A stretch of DNA of 64,000 nt from Aeromonas jandaei (GTDB lineage Bacteria > Pseudomonadota > Gammaproteobacteria > Enterobacterales > Aeromonadaceae): the NCBI RefSeq assembly GCF_037890695.1, contig NZ_CP149571.1, forward strand, positions 1,424,501 through 1,488,500. The letters run 5' to 3'. A model generated the notes under the pieces. The model had not been told where the DNA came from. It saw only the letters and a program-made list of their open reading frames with translations, and made no database searches. Shown here in pieces: positions 26,321 through 34,668 of this stretch; position 1 is the stretch's first letter, and every line of letters begins with the position of its first letter. The position numbers and the translations under genes are program-made.

Positions 26321-27355
26321 ATGGATATCACAGAGTTATTGGCTTTCAGTGTAAAGCATAAAGCGTCGGATCTACACCTGTCCGCCGGGGTTCCCCCGAT
26401 GATCAGGGTTGATGGCGAGGTTCGCAAGATCAATTTGCCCGCCCTGGAACATCGGGAAGTGCACGCCCTCATTTACGACATCATGAACGATCACCAGCGC
26501 AAGGAGCTGGAGGAGAACTTCGAGGTCGACTTCTCGTTCGAGGTGCCCAATCTTGCCCGCTTCCGGGTCAACGCCTTCCAGCAAGCGCGCGGTTCCGGCG
26601 CGGTATTTCGTACCATCCCCAGTACTGTGCTGAGCCTCGAAGATCTCGATGCGCCGGAGATCTTCCGCAAGATCGCCGAGTTCCCGCGTGGTCTGGTGCT
26701 GGTGACCGGGCCGACCGGTTCCGGTAAGTCGACCACGCTGGCGGCCATGGTCAACTACATCAACGAGAACTTCCATCACCACATCCTCACCATCGAAGAC
26801 CCCATCGAATTTGTGCACGAGAACAAGCGCTGTCTGGTGAACCAGCGGGAAGTGCACCGCGATACCAAGAGTTTCAGCAATGCCCTGCGCTCGGCACTGC
26901 GGGAAGACCCCGACATCATTCTGGTGGGCGAGATGCGCGATCTTGAAACCATTCGCCTCGCCATGACCGCAGCCGAAACCGGCCACCTGGTATTTGGCAC
27001 CCTGCACACCTCGTCGGCGGCCAAGACCATCGACCGTATCATCGACGTCTTCCCCGGCGCAGAGAAGGACATGGTGCGCTCCATGCTCTCCGAATCCCTG
27101 CGGGCGGTTATCTCCCAGACCCTGCTCAAGCGTATTGGCGGCGGTCGGGTGGCAGCTCACGAGATCATGATGGGGATCCCGGCGGTGCGTAACCTGATCC
27201 GGGAGGACAAGATCGCCCAGCTCTACTCGGTGATCCAGACCGGGATGACCCACGGCATGCAGACCATGGATCAGAGCCTCAAGCAGCTGGTCAGCCGTGG
27301 CATGGTGGCGTCTCTCGACGCCAAGGCCAAGGCGGTTGACCCCAACAGCATCTGA
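26321..27355 (+). CDS. pilT: type IV pilus retraction ATPase PilT
   Basis: PilT is the cytoplasmic hexameric ATPase that depolymerises type IV pili, powering twitching and DNA uptake. The 344-residue protein has an N-terminal PAS-like domain (1-100), Walker A GPTGSGKST (Lys136), the Asp box DPIEFVHENK, Walker B ILVGEMRD, the His box TLHTSSAAKTIDRIID and the C-terminal retraction motif AVRNLIRE. It is followed by pilU after 25 bases. Confidence 0.98.
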   Translation: MDITELLAFSVKHKASDLHLSAGVPPMIRVDGEVRKINLPALEHREVHALIYDIMNDHQRKELEENFEVDFSFEVPNLARFRVNAFQQARGSGAVFRTIPSTVLSLEDLDAPEIFRKIAEFPRGLVLVTGPTGSGKSTTLAAMVNYINENFHHHILTIEDPIEFVHENKRCLVNQREVHRDTKSFSNALRSALREDPDIILVGEMRDLETIRLAMTAAETGHLVFGTLHTSSAAKTIDRIIDVFPGAEKDMVRSMLSESLRAVISQTLLKRIGGGRVAAHEIMMGIPAVRNLIREDKIAQLYSVIQTGMTHGMQTMDQSLKQLVSRGMVASLDAKAKAVDPNSI

Positions 27356-27380
27356 TGATGCCGGATCCAGGGAGGGATCG

Positions 27381-28493
27381 ATGATGAATCTGGATGAACT
27401 GCTGGGCCAGCTGGTAGAGAAAAAAGGGTCGGATCTCTTTGTGACGGTGGGGACGTCCCCCACCCTCAAGGTGAACGGCCATCTGCTCTCTTTGGGAGGC
27501 GAAGCGCTCGATAAAAAAGCTGCTCTTACGCTGGTGAGGGAGACCCTGAGCCCCGAGCATTTCGAGCGCTATATCCGCACCAGGGAGGCCAACTACGCCA
27601 TTCACCGCGAAACCTTGGGCCGGTTTCGGGTCAGCGCTTTCTGGCAGCAGGAGCTGCCGGGCATGGTGGTTAGGCGTATCGAGACACGTATTCCTACCTT
27701 CGATGATCTGCAACTGCCCGTGATCCTGCAGGAGGTCGCATTGGCCAAGCGTGGACTGGTGCTGTTTGTCGGCGCCACCGGGGCGGGCAAATCGACCACC
27801 CAGGCGACCATGATCGGTTATCGCAACCAGCATGCCGACGGCCATATTCTGACGGTGGAGGACCCGGTAGAGTTTGTCCATCAGCATGGCCGCAGCCTGA
27901 TCACCCAGCGGGAGGTGGGGATCGATACCGAGTCGTTCGATGTGGCGTTGAAAAGCTCGCTGCGTCAGGCGCCTGACGTCATTCTGATCGGCGAGATCAG
28001 AAGCTCTGAGACCATGGAGTTTGCCCTGCAATTCGCCGAGACTGGTCACCTCTGCCTCGCGACCCTGCATGCCAACAACGCCAACCAGGCGCTGGATCGC
28101 ATCCTCCATCTGGTACCGCAGGAGAAGCATCGCCAGTTCCTGTTCGATCTCTCCTTCAACCTCAAGGCCATTGTCGCCCAGCAACTGGTACCGAGTGTGG
28201 ATGGCAAGCGGCGCTGTGCGGCGTTCGAGATCCTGCTGAACACCCCGCTTATCACCGACATTATCCGCAAGGGGGAGATGCACCGGCTCAAGGAGGTGAT
28301 GACCAAATCGACCGAGCTTGGCATGCAAACCTTCGATCAATCGCTCTTCAACCTGTTCTGCTCCGGCCAGATTGGCTACAGTGAGGCCCTTGCCCATGCC
28401 GACTCGGCCAACGACCTGCGGCTGCTGATCAAGCTTTCCGGCCGTGATCAGCTTGGAACTGGTACGCTGGACAATGTGACGCTGGATGAATGA
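27381..28493 (+). CDS. pilU: PilT-dependent retraction ATPase PilU
   Basis: PilU is a PilT paralogue that assists pilus retraction. The 370-residue protein starts at 27381 behind GGAGGGATCG. It has Walker A GATGAGKST (about 137), DPVEFVHQHGRSLITQRE, Walker B VILIGEIRS and the His box TLHANNANQALDRIL. The C-terminal tail beyond about 340 is longer than in PilT. The pilT-pilU pair is conserved across gammaproteobacteria. Confidence 0.96.
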   Translation: MMNLDELLGQLVEKKGSDLFVTVGTSPTLKVNGHLLSLGGEALDKKAALTLVRETLSPEHFERYIRTREANYAIHRETLGRFRVSAFWQQELPGMVVRRIETRIPTFDDLQLPVILQEVALAKRGLVLFVGATGAGKSTTQATMIGYRNQHADGHILTVEDPVEFVHQHGRSLITQREVGIDTESFDVALKSSLRQAPDVILIGEIRSSETMEFALQFAETGHLCLATLHANNANQALDRILHLVPQEKHRQFLFDLSFNLKAIVAQQLVPSVDGKRRCAAFEILLNTPLITDIIRKGEMHRLKEVMTKSTELGMQTFDQSLFNLFCSGQIGYSEALAHADSANDLRLLIKLSGRDQLGTGTLDNVTLDE

Positions 28494-28540
28494 ACAATGG
28501 GGCCGGGCTGCGGCTCGGCCCCACGCAATAAAGGAACCTT

Positions 28541-29314
28541 ATGCTGATTGTGGTCTCCCCGGCCAAGACGCTGGATTACGAGTCACCGCTGGTGACAACC
28601 CGATTCACCAGACCCGAGCTGTTGGATCACTCTGCAGAACTCATCAAGCGGGCTCGCCAACTGAGCCCGGATCAAATTGCCACCCTGATGAAGATCAGCG
28701 ACAAGCTGGCGGGTCTCAACGCCGCCCGTTTTGCCGAGTGGCAACCCGACTTCACTCCGGCCAATGCCCGTCAGGCGCTGCTGGCCTTCAAGGGGGATGT
28801 CTACACCGGGCTGGCAGTAGAAGATTTCAGCGAGGCCGATTTTGACTTCGCTCAGGTGCATCTGCGAATGCTCTCCGGTCTCTACGGCGTACTGCGCCCC
28901 CTCGATCTGATGATGCCCTACCGGCTTGAGATGGGAACCAGGCTCGACAATAGCCGTGGCAAGGATCTCTACCAGTTCTGGGGCGAGGTGATCACTCACC
29001 ACCTCAACGACGCGCTGGCCGCCCAAGGTGATGAGGTGCTGATCAATCTGGCCTCCGACGAGTATTTCAAGTCGGTACGACCCAAGAGCCTGAAAGGGCG
29101 GATCGTTACCCCGGTGTTCAAGGATGAGAAGAATGGCCAGTTCAAGATCATCAGCTTCTACGCCAAGAAGGCGCGCGGCATGATGGCTCGCCACATCATC
29201 AAGCACCGTCTGACCGAGGTGGAGCAGCTGACCGGTTTCAACGCCGATGGCTACTACTTCGTGCCGGAGGAGTCGGACGCCAATACCCTGATGTTTAAAC
29301 GCGCCGAAAATTAA
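28541..29314 (+). CDS. yaaA: peroxide stress protein YaaA
   Basis: A 257-residue YaaA/UPF0246 protein. In E. coli it is induced by OxyR, binds DNA and limits intracellular free iron during peroxide stress. The family landmarks are [16 protein letters not shown] at the start, FKGDVYTGL (about 86), [22 protein letters not shown] (about 107-128) and [15 protein letters not shown] (about 206). AAGGAACC precedes the ATG. It is a single-gene unit ending at a strong terminator. Confidence 0.96.
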   Translation: MLIVVSPAKTLDYESPLVTTRFTRPELLDHSAELIKRARQLSPDQIATLMKISDKLAGLNAARFAEWQPDFTPANARQALLAFKGDVYTGLAVEDFSEADFDFAQVHLRMLSGLYGVLRPLDLMMPYRLEMGTRLDNSRGKDLYQFWGEVITHHLNDALAAQGDEVLINLASDEYFKSVRPKSLKGRIVTPVFKDEKNGQFKIISFYAKKARGMMARHIIKHRLTEVEQLTGFNADGYYFVPEESDANTLMFKRAEN

Positions 29315-29390
29315 TTACAAAAAGAGGGAACCAATCTTTCGACCCGCGGGTCTGAATATGTGAATCCTCTGTTGTAAGCACTTTTTATTC

Positions 29391-29417
29391 GCCGACGTTT
29401 GATACGTCGGCTTTTTT
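29391..29417 (+). terminator. rho-independent terminator of yaaA
   Basis: Stem GCCGACGT/ACGTCGGC with a TTGAT loop, followed by six T. Confidence 0.9.
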
Positions 29418-29508
29418 ATTGCCGTTTTTATTGTCCATCGATTGCCTTCGCGGGGACTATGTGGTTCAGATAGACTCAAGACAGGGAGTGAGTCGTCGCG
29501 AGGTTTAT

Positions 29509-29937
29509 ATGGAACAGAAAAATGCCATTCGGCAGGTTGCCGTACCTTGGGCTCCGTCCCGCCAGCTCCCGCCCGGACTGGTCGTTGCCGAGCTGCATCA
29601 GGATCTCTGGAGCGACTCCCTGACCATCATGCTGGGTCGGGCGCGCAGCATCGATCTGCCTCCGCAAATCCTCTGCCGGGTCTATTTCCGCCACATCTAC
29701 GCCCTGCGGGTGATCGAAGATTGCGATCTGGCGGAGGGGAAGGATAGCCACGCCATCGAAGAGCAGATCCAGCTCATCACCCCATCCCGTTTCGCCAGCT
29801 GGTTCCATCAGGAGTCTGATGGCCTGCATCTGGACGAAGATTTGCAGCACTATCGCATCTCGACCTGGGATTACTGCGCCGACGTACTCACCTCTTCGGC
29901 TCCGGAGCTGCAGTTTGTCGCCCCGCGAGAATCCTGA
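29509..29937 (+). CDS. hypothetical protein, 142 aa
   Basis: I do not recognise this protein. It starts at 29509 (MEQKNAIRQVAVPW), behind GAGG; a longer frame from a TTG at 29419 would overlap the yaaA terminator and is rejected. The protein is soluble and acidic in its second half (QESDGLHLDEDLQHYRI), with a mixed alpha/beta pattern and no export signal. Codon use is like that of its neighbours. It has its own downstream terminator, so it is probably monocistronic. Confidence 0.65.
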   Translation: MEQKNAIRQVAVPWAPSRQLPPGLVVAELHQDLWSDSLTIMLGRARSIDLPPQILCRVYFRHIYALRVIEDCDLAEGKDSHAIEEQIQLITPSRFASWFHQESDGLHLDEDLQHYRISTWDYCADVLTSSAPELQFVAPRES

Positions 29938-29963
29938 TCCGGTCATCGTCTGGTAGCAACAAG

Positions 29964-30046
29964 GGGGGAAGGCCGTTTCAGCCTTCCCCCTTCTCTTTAC
30001 AGACGAATTCTTCCGGACACAAAAAAAGCGCCTCAAGGGAGGCGCT
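29964..30046. terminator. two terminator hairpins (plus-strand gene and ogt)
   Basis: The first, GGGGGAAGGC/GCCTTCCCCC (29964-29990), is followed by TTCTCTTT and ends the 29509 gene. The second, AGCGCCTC/GAGGCGCT (30027-30046), has seven A upstream, so it reads as a terminator on the minus strand, probably for arfB-ogt. I see no gene in the 30047-30252 stretch. Confidence 0.75.
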
Positions 30047-30252
30047 GGGGAAAAAAGACAGATTGGAAGCGTCACATGGGTGCTACTTGGAGTGGTGAAT
30101 GAGCCGTGCCACTCAAGTATGGAGCCATCATGCCAGCTGCTATCTGAAGTAGTTCTGAGACAATTCTTCATCCTCTGTTCATCTTCTCGACACGTTTTCA
30201 GCAAGGTGACCGAGGCTCGCCTCTGCTGCGATGATTCTTCAGCGCACCGCGT

Positions 30253-30744
30253 TTATGAGGTCAGGACAAACGGCGCGTGACGCTGCTCCAGCTCCAGTAG
30301 CCAGCGTTTGATGGGAATGCCGCCGGCATAACCGGTCAGCTCGCCGTTGCGGCCGATCACCCGGTGGCAGGGCACTATGATGCTGAGCGGATTGCGCCCG
30401 TTGGCGGCTCCCACGGCTCTGACCGATTTGGGATTGCCGATGGCGTGGGCAATCTTGAGATAGCTGACGGTTTCACCGTAGGGAATGTCACAGAGGACGC
30501 GCCATACCGCTTGCTGGAATGGCGTGCCACGGGCAGCCAGCGGCAGGTCGAATTGCTGCAGACGACCGGCGAAGTAGGCGACGAACTGCTCGACGAAGGG
30601 AGCAAGAGCCAGATCATCCCGTTGCCACTCTGCGGTCGGCGTTACCGGCTGCTCCCCCCGCACGAACTCCACATAACGCAGCCCGTCCCGATCGATGGCG
30701 ATGAGCAGAGGGCCACGGGCGCTGTCGCAAAAACTGTATTTCAT
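30253..30744 (-). CDS. ogt: methylated-DNA--protein-cysteine methyltransferase
   Basis: Ogt directly repairs O6-alkylguanine and O4-alkylthymine by moving the alkyl group to its own cysteine. The 163-residue protein has the helix-turn-helix region FQQAVWRVLCDIPYGETVSY (about 76-95), the Asn hinge AVGAANGRNP, the active-site motif IVPCHRVIG with the acceptor Cys, and LTGYAGGIPIKRWLLELE. It lacks the Ada N-terminal regulatory domain. It lies 21 bases downstream of arfB on the same strand. Confidence 0.95.
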   Translation of the reverse strand: MKYSFCDSARGPLLIAIDRDGLRYVEFVRGEQPVTPTAEWQRDDLALAPFVEQFVAYFAGRLQQFDLPLAARGTPFQQAVWRVLCDIPYGETVSYLKIAHAIGNPKSVRAVGAANGRNPLSIIVPCHRVIGRNGELTGYAGGIPIKRWLLELEQRHAPFVLTS

Positions 30745-30765
30745 GCTGTGATCCTCGGGCCAGGG

Positions 30766-31182
30766 TTAGTCCAGTACCAGCTTGCCGCGGGTCGATTTGA
30801 TCTCCCCCTTGCGCTTCTTGGCATCAACCCGTTTGCGCTGGGAGCTGCGGGTCGGCTTGGTGGCATGGCGGGCCTTGGGACGCCACGCCGCCTTTTTCAG
30901 CAGTTCCACCAGACGGCTCATCGCCTCCTTGCGGTTCATGTCCTGACTGCGGTGGCTCTCGACCCGGATCAGGATAAAACCGTCATGCACCCGGCTGTCG
31001 CTCAGCTTGTCGAGCCCCTCCTTGTAGAGCGGGGTGAGGCTGGGAGAGTTGCGGTAATCGAAGCGTAACCAGACGGCGGAGTCGGTCTTGTTGACGTGCT
31101 GGCCACCGTTGCCCTGGGCCCGCATGGTCTGGAATTGCAGCTCATGCCAGGGGAGGGTAATGCTGTTGGAGATGACTAACAT
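30766..31182 (-). CDS. arfB: alternative ribosome-rescue factor / peptidyl-tRNA hydrolase
   Basis: ArfB (YaeJ) releases peptides from ribosomes stalled without a stop codon. The 138-residue protein has the catalytic GGQ at 26-28 (GNGGQHVNKTDSAVWLRFD) and the basic C-terminal tail (RKRVDAKKRKGEIKSTRGK) that enters the empty mRNA channel. It lacks the codon-recognition domains of true release factors. Adjacent ogt is likely in the same operon. Confidence 0.95.
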   Translation of the reverse strand: MLVISNSITLPWHELQFQTMRAQGNGGQHVNKTDSAVWLRFDYRNSPSLTPLYKEGLDKLSDSRVHDGFILIRVESHRSQDMNRKEAMSRLVELLKKAAWRPKARHATKPTRSSQRKRVDAKKRKGEIKSTRGKLVLD

Positions 31183-31329
31183 ACTGCTGTGCTCTTGTTT
31201 GGTGCAGTGGCGCTGGCCGCCACAGCGTGGTGCCTCATTATGGGGCGCGTGGCAGGCCGATCCTGGCTCGCTTTGGGGGTTGCTCCGTAATTAGACGCTA
31301 TCTTCATGAAATTTAATAATAAAAATACT

Positions 31330-31345
31330 TGGCACAAGAATTGAT
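31330..31345 (+). promoter_or_regulatory. candidate sigma-54 promoter of glnB
   Basis: TGGCACA-AGAA-TTGAT matches the sigma-54 consensus TGGCACG-N4-TTGC at all but two positions: A for G after TGGCAC, and A for C in the -12 element. It lies 38 bases before the glnB start, giving a leader of about 25-30 bases. No clear pair of NtrC sites is visible; only a GGTGCA half-site at 31201-31206. Confidence 0.5.
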
Positions 31346-31383
31346 TCCCGGTTTATGACACACCATGGATTGGGAGCAACCAG

Positions 31384-31722
31384 ATGAAGCTGATTAGTGC
31401 GATTATCAAACCGTTCAAGCTGGACGATGTCCGCGAGGCCATTGCCAACCTGGGGGTGGAGGGGTTGACCGTGTCCGAGGTCAAGGGATTTGGCCGCCAG
31501 AAGGGACACACCGAATTATACCGGGGGGCCGAGTATCAGGTCGACTTTTTACCCAAGGTGAAGCTGGAGATCGCCACCACGGATGACAACGTGGAAGGAG
31601 TGATCGAGGCGATCTGCAAGGCGGCCTATACCGGCAAGATCGGTGACGGCAAGATCTTCGTGTATGACCTGTTGCAGGCAGTGCGGATTCGTACCGGCGA
31701 GAACGACGAAGAGGCGCTCTGA
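31384..31722 (+). CDS. glnB: P-II nitrogen regulatory protein
   Basis: A 112-residue P-II signalling protein that senses 2-oxoglutarate, ATP/ADP and uridylylation state and controls glutamine synthetase adenylylation and NtrB. The uridylylation site Tyr51 is in the T-loop GHTELYRGAEYQVDF, and the B-loop TGKIGDGKIFV and C-terminal IRTGE are intact. The first residues (MKLISAIIKPFK) are as GlnK-like as GlnB-like, and no amtB follows. The glnB symbol rests partly on a similar glnB-fbpA order that I recall in Vibrio. Confidence 0.9.
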   Translation: MKLISAIIKPFKLDDVREAIANLGVEGLTVSEVKGFGRQKGHTELYRGAEYQVDFLPKVKLEIATTDDNVEGVIEAICKAAYTGKIGDGKIFVYDLLQAVRIRTGENDEEAL

Positions 31723-31764
31723 TCGCCGGTTTGTCACCTCACTTGCCATAGCAAAACCCGATTG

Positions 31765-31796
31765 GGGCTGGATGGGATTCTATCCGGCCCTTTTAT
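31765..31796 (+). terminator. terminator of glnB
   Basis: A 9-bp stem GGGCTGGAT/ATCCGGCCC (one G-T pair) with an 8-base loop is followed by TTTTATTTAT. Confidence 0.8.
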
Positions 31797-31869
31797 TTAT
31801 GCCGCGTTTAAATATGTGAACTTCCCCCGCCACTCCTCCTTGATCTCGCAATTGGAATATGCAGAATGC

Positions 31870-31890
31870 AAACAGCAATTGTTCTCACTC
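31870..31890 (+). promoter_or_regulatory. possible Fur box upstream of fbpA
   Basis: The segment CAATTGTTCTCACT resembles the right half of Aeromonas/Vibrio Fur boxes (AATNATTCTCATT). It lies 23 bases before the fbpA start. The left half matches poorly, so support is modest and comes mainly from the iron-transport context. Confidence 0.3.
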
Positions 31891-31912
31891 GATTTAGCAA
31901 CTCAAGGAATGG

Positions 31913-32923
31913 ATGATGAAAATGAAGATGCTGGCACTGGCTTTCTCTGCATTGGCAGCCCAGTCTGCGTTGGCGGCAGGAGAGGTGAATGTCTACTCCA
32001 ACCGGCAGGATGAGCTGATCAAGCCCATCATCCAGCAGTTCGAGAAGGAATCGGGCATCAAGGTGAACGTGGTGTTTGCCAAAGAGGGGCTGAACGAGCG
32101 TCTGGAGCGGGAAGGCAAGCTCTCTCCGGCCGACCTGATGCTGACAACCGATATCAGCCGTCTGACCGATCTGGTAGACAAGGGGCTGGTGCAGCCGGTG
32201 GAGAGCAAGATCCTGCAGGAGAACATCCCCGCCAGCTATCGTGATCCGGAGAACCGCTGGTTCGCCCTGACCACCCGGGTGCGTGCCATCTACTCCAGCA
32301 AGGATCGCCTCGGCAAGCTCGATACCATCAGCTACGAAGATCTGGCCAAGCCGGAATTCAAAGGGAAAATCTGCACCCGCAGCGGCAAGCATGAGTACAA
32401 TGTGGCGCTGGTCTCCTCGATGATTGTCCATCACGGCATGGCCGAGACCAAAACCTGGCTGGAAGGGGTCAAGGCCAACCTGGCGCGCAAACCGCAGGGC
32501 AACGACCGGGATCAGGTCAAGGCGATCAAGGATGGCATCTGTGACCTGTCGCTCGGCAACAGCTACTATCTGGGCGCCATGTTGAAGGATCCGGCGCAGA
32601 AAGCCTGGGCTGATGCCGTCTACATCAACTTCCCGAATCAGGCCGACCGCGGTGCCCACGTCAACGTGAGCGGCGTGGCCATGACCAAGTATGCCAAGAA
32701 CAAAGAGGCCGCTCAGAAGCTGATGGAGTTTCTGGCTGGCGACACCGCCCAGCACATGTATGCGGACGTGAATGCCGAGTATCCGGTCAAGGCCGGGGTC
32801 GAGCCTTCCGCCATGGTCAAGTCCTGGGGCAGTTTCAAGTCTGACGCGCTACCGGTCAGCGATTACGCCAAGCACCGCAAGGACGCCTTGCAGTTGCTGG
32901 ATGAAGTGAAGTTTGACTTGTAA
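31913..32923 (+). CDS. fbpA: iron(III) ABC transporter, periplasmic binding protein
   Basis: A 336-residue ferric-iron-binding protein of the FbpA/FutA class. Signal peptide MMKMKMLALAFSALAAQSALA, then VNVYSNRQDELIKPII. Iron-binding tyrosines are expected in the SLGNSYYLGAM segment (about 205). Other landmarks are RSGKHEYNVALVSSMI and NFPNQADRGAHVNVSG. Two ATGs (31913 and 31916) fit the AAGGA site. It is the first gene of fbpABC. A hairpin right after its stop may favour the binding protein over the membrane parts. Confidence 0.95.
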   Translation: MMKMKMLALAFSALAAQSALAAGEVNVYSNRQDELIKPIIQQFEKESGIKVNVVFAKEGLNERLEREGKLSPADLMLTTDISRLTDLVDKGLVQPVESKILQENIPASYRDPENRWFALTTRVRAIYSSKDRLGKLDTISYEDLAKPEFKGKICTRSGKHEYNVALVSSMIVHHGMAETKTWLEGVKANLARKPQGNDRDQVKAIKDGICDLSLGNSYYLGAMLKDPAQKAWADAVYINFPNQADRGAHVNVSGVAMTKYAKNKEAAQKLMEFLAGDTAQHMYADVNAEYPVKAGVEPSAMVKSWGSFKSDALPVSDYAKHRKDALQLLDEVKFDL

Positions 32924-32927
32924 TTCA

Positions 32928-32948
32928 GATGGGGCCAATGGCCCCATC
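32928..32948 (+). promoter_or_regulatory. intercistronic hairpin fbpA-fbpB
   Basis: Perfect 9-bp stem GATGGGGCC/GGCCCCATC with an AAT loop, in the 40-bp gap between fbpA and fbpB. There is no T tract, so it looks like an mRNA-stabilising or partial-attenuation hairpin. Confidence 0.55.
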
Positions 32949-32963
32949 AACCTCTGTGGTCTC

Positions 32964-34589
32964 ATGAAAAATTGTGGATGGATTACCGGCAGCTGGGCAA
33001 CAGCCCTGCTGCTGGCTTTGCCGGTGCTCGCTCTGCTCTTCTCAGCCTTCTCGGCTGAGGGGGAGCTGTTTCGCCACCTCGCCGATACCGTGCTGCTCGA
33101 TTATCTGGCCAATACCCTGGGGCTGGTGGTCGGCGTGGTGTTGCTCAGCCTGCTGTTTGGCGTGCCCACCGCCTGGCTGGTGGCCATGTGTCAGGTGCCG
33201 GGGCGTCGTGCCCTGCAGTGGGCCTTGATGCTGCCGATGGCGATGCCCTCCTATATCGTCGCCTACGTCTATACCGACCTGCTTGACTACTCGGGCCCGT
33301 TGCAGGCCGGGTTGCGCGCCCTCTTTGGCTGGAACAGTCCGGCCGATTACTGGTTTCCGGCCATTCGCTCCCTTGGCGGCGCCGCCTGGGTGCTGGCACT
33401 GGTGCTGTTCCCCTACGTCTATCTGCTGACCCGCGCCTCCTTTCTGGAGCAGTCGGTCAGCCTCATTCACTCCAGCCGCCTGCTCGGCTGTACCCCGTGG
33501 CAGAGCTTTCGCCGCCTCAGTCTGCCGCTGGCGCGCCCCGCCATCATGGTGGCGGTGTCGCTGGTGGCGATGGAGACGTTGGCCGATTTTGCCACCGTTC
33601 ACTTCTTTGCCATCAACACCCTGACCACGGCGGTCTACGACACCTGGCTCGGCTACGGCAGTCTGGCCACCGCGGCCAAACTCTCCTGCCTGATGCTGCT
33701 GGCGGTGGTGCTCTTGATCGCGCTGGAGCGCCGCTCGCGCAGTCGGCAGCAGGTGTTCCAGAAGTCGATGGGCCATGAGCAGCCGCTGCGCTATCCGCTC
33801 AGGGGGATGAGTCGCGCTCTGGCCGGTTTCTGGTGCTGGGGACTGGTGCTGGCCGGTTTCGGCCTGCCGTTCGTCATCCTGCTGGACTACGGGGTGCGCT
33901 ACTTCGAGTTGTCGTGGACGCCGGAGTTCATCCGCTTCGCCGGCAACAGTCTGCTTATCTCGGCGCTGACCGCCCTGCTGGCGATGGGGATTGCCCTGCT
34001 GCTCGGCTTCTGCCGCCGCCTCGATGGCGGGATCAAGAGTCTGCTGCCGCTGCGCATCGCCGCCATGGGTTACGCCATGCCGGGCACCGTGCTCGCCATC
34101 GGGGTGCTGGTGCCGCTCACCGCCCTTGATTTTGCCATCAATGATCTGGCCGAGTGGTTGGGGCGTCAGGGGCCGGGGCTGCTGCTGACCGGCACCATCA
34201 CCGCCATCGTGTTCGGCTATCTGGTGCGCTTCGTGGCCATCGCCATCGGCTCGGTGGAGAGCAGCATGGGCAAGATCTCTCCCAGTCTCGATATGGCGGC
34301 CCGCTCTCTGGGGCAGGGAGATGGGACCATGCTGCGGCGGGTCCATCTGCCGCTGGTGCGCCGCGGTCTGTTTGCCGGCGCCATGCTGGTGTTTATCGAA
34401 TCCATGAAGGAGCTGCCCGCCGCCCTGCTGTTGCGGCCGTTCAACTTCGATACCCTGGCGACCCACGTCTACCAGTTCGTCTCGGACGAGATGCTGGAGC
34501 GCGGCGCGCTCGGCGCCATCGTCATCGTGCTGGTGGGGCTGTTGCCGCTGATCTGGGTCAACCGCACTCTGGACAGTCCGGGCCACTGA
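32964..34589 (+). CDS. fbpB: iron(III) ABC transporter permease
   Basis: A 541-residue fused permease with two homologous halves of about six membrane segments each, as usual for FbpB-type ferric transporters. EAA-loop-like segments are present in each half: HSSRLLGCTPWQSFRRLSLPLARPA (first half, residues about 170-194) and DMAARSLGQGDGTMLRRVHLPLVR (second half, about 443-466). I start it at 32964 (MKNCGWITGSW); the frame is open further upstream, but that start would overlap fbpA. No strong ribosome site is visible, so translation may be modest or coupled. Confidence 0.92.
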   Translation: MKNCGWITGSWATALLLALPVLALLFSAFSAEGELFRHLADTVLLDYLANTLGLVVGVVLLSLLFGVPTAWLVAMCQVPGRRALQWALMLPMAMPSYIVAYVYTDLLDYSGPLQAGLRALFGWNSPADYWFPAIRSLGGAAWVLALVLFPYVYLLTRASFLEQSVSLIHSSRLLGCTPWQSFRRLSLPLARPAIMVAVSLVAMETLADFATVHFFAINTLTTAVYDTWLGYGSLATAAKLSCLMLLAVVLLIALERRSRSRQQVFQKSMGHEQPLRYPLRGMSRALAGFWCWGLVLAGFGLPFVILLDYGVRYFELSWTPEFIRFAGNSLLISALTALLAMGIALLLGFCRRLDGGIKSLLPLRIAAMGYAMPGTVLAIGVLVPLTALDFAINDLAEWLGRQGPGLLLTGTITAIVFGYLVRFVAIAIGSVESSMGKISPSLDMAARSLGQGDGTMLRRVHLPLVRRGLFAGAMLVFIESMKELPAALLLRPFNFDTLATHVYQFVSDEMLERGALGAIVIVLVGLLPLIWVNRTLDSPGH

Positions 34590-34617
34590 GTCGCCACGTC
34601 GGCCAATGAAATTGCAT

Positions 34618-34646
34618 GCGGTGCGCTGAAAAAGGCCGCGCACCGC
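34618..34646 (+). promoter_or_regulatory. intercistronic hairpin fbpB-fbpC
   Basis: Perfect 9-bp stem GCGGTGCGC/GCGCACCGC with an 11-base loop, between fbpB and fbpC. There is no T tract; a role in transcript processing or stability is inferred. Confidence 0.5.
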
Positions 34647-34668
34647 CAGAAACGAGAGGAAGTCAGCC

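Noticed and set aside
29938..30252. CRISPR-like or mobile-element repeats
   Set aside because: The only repeats are two simple terminator hairpins. No direct repeats, transposase or attachment-site pattern was seen here or elsewhere in the window.
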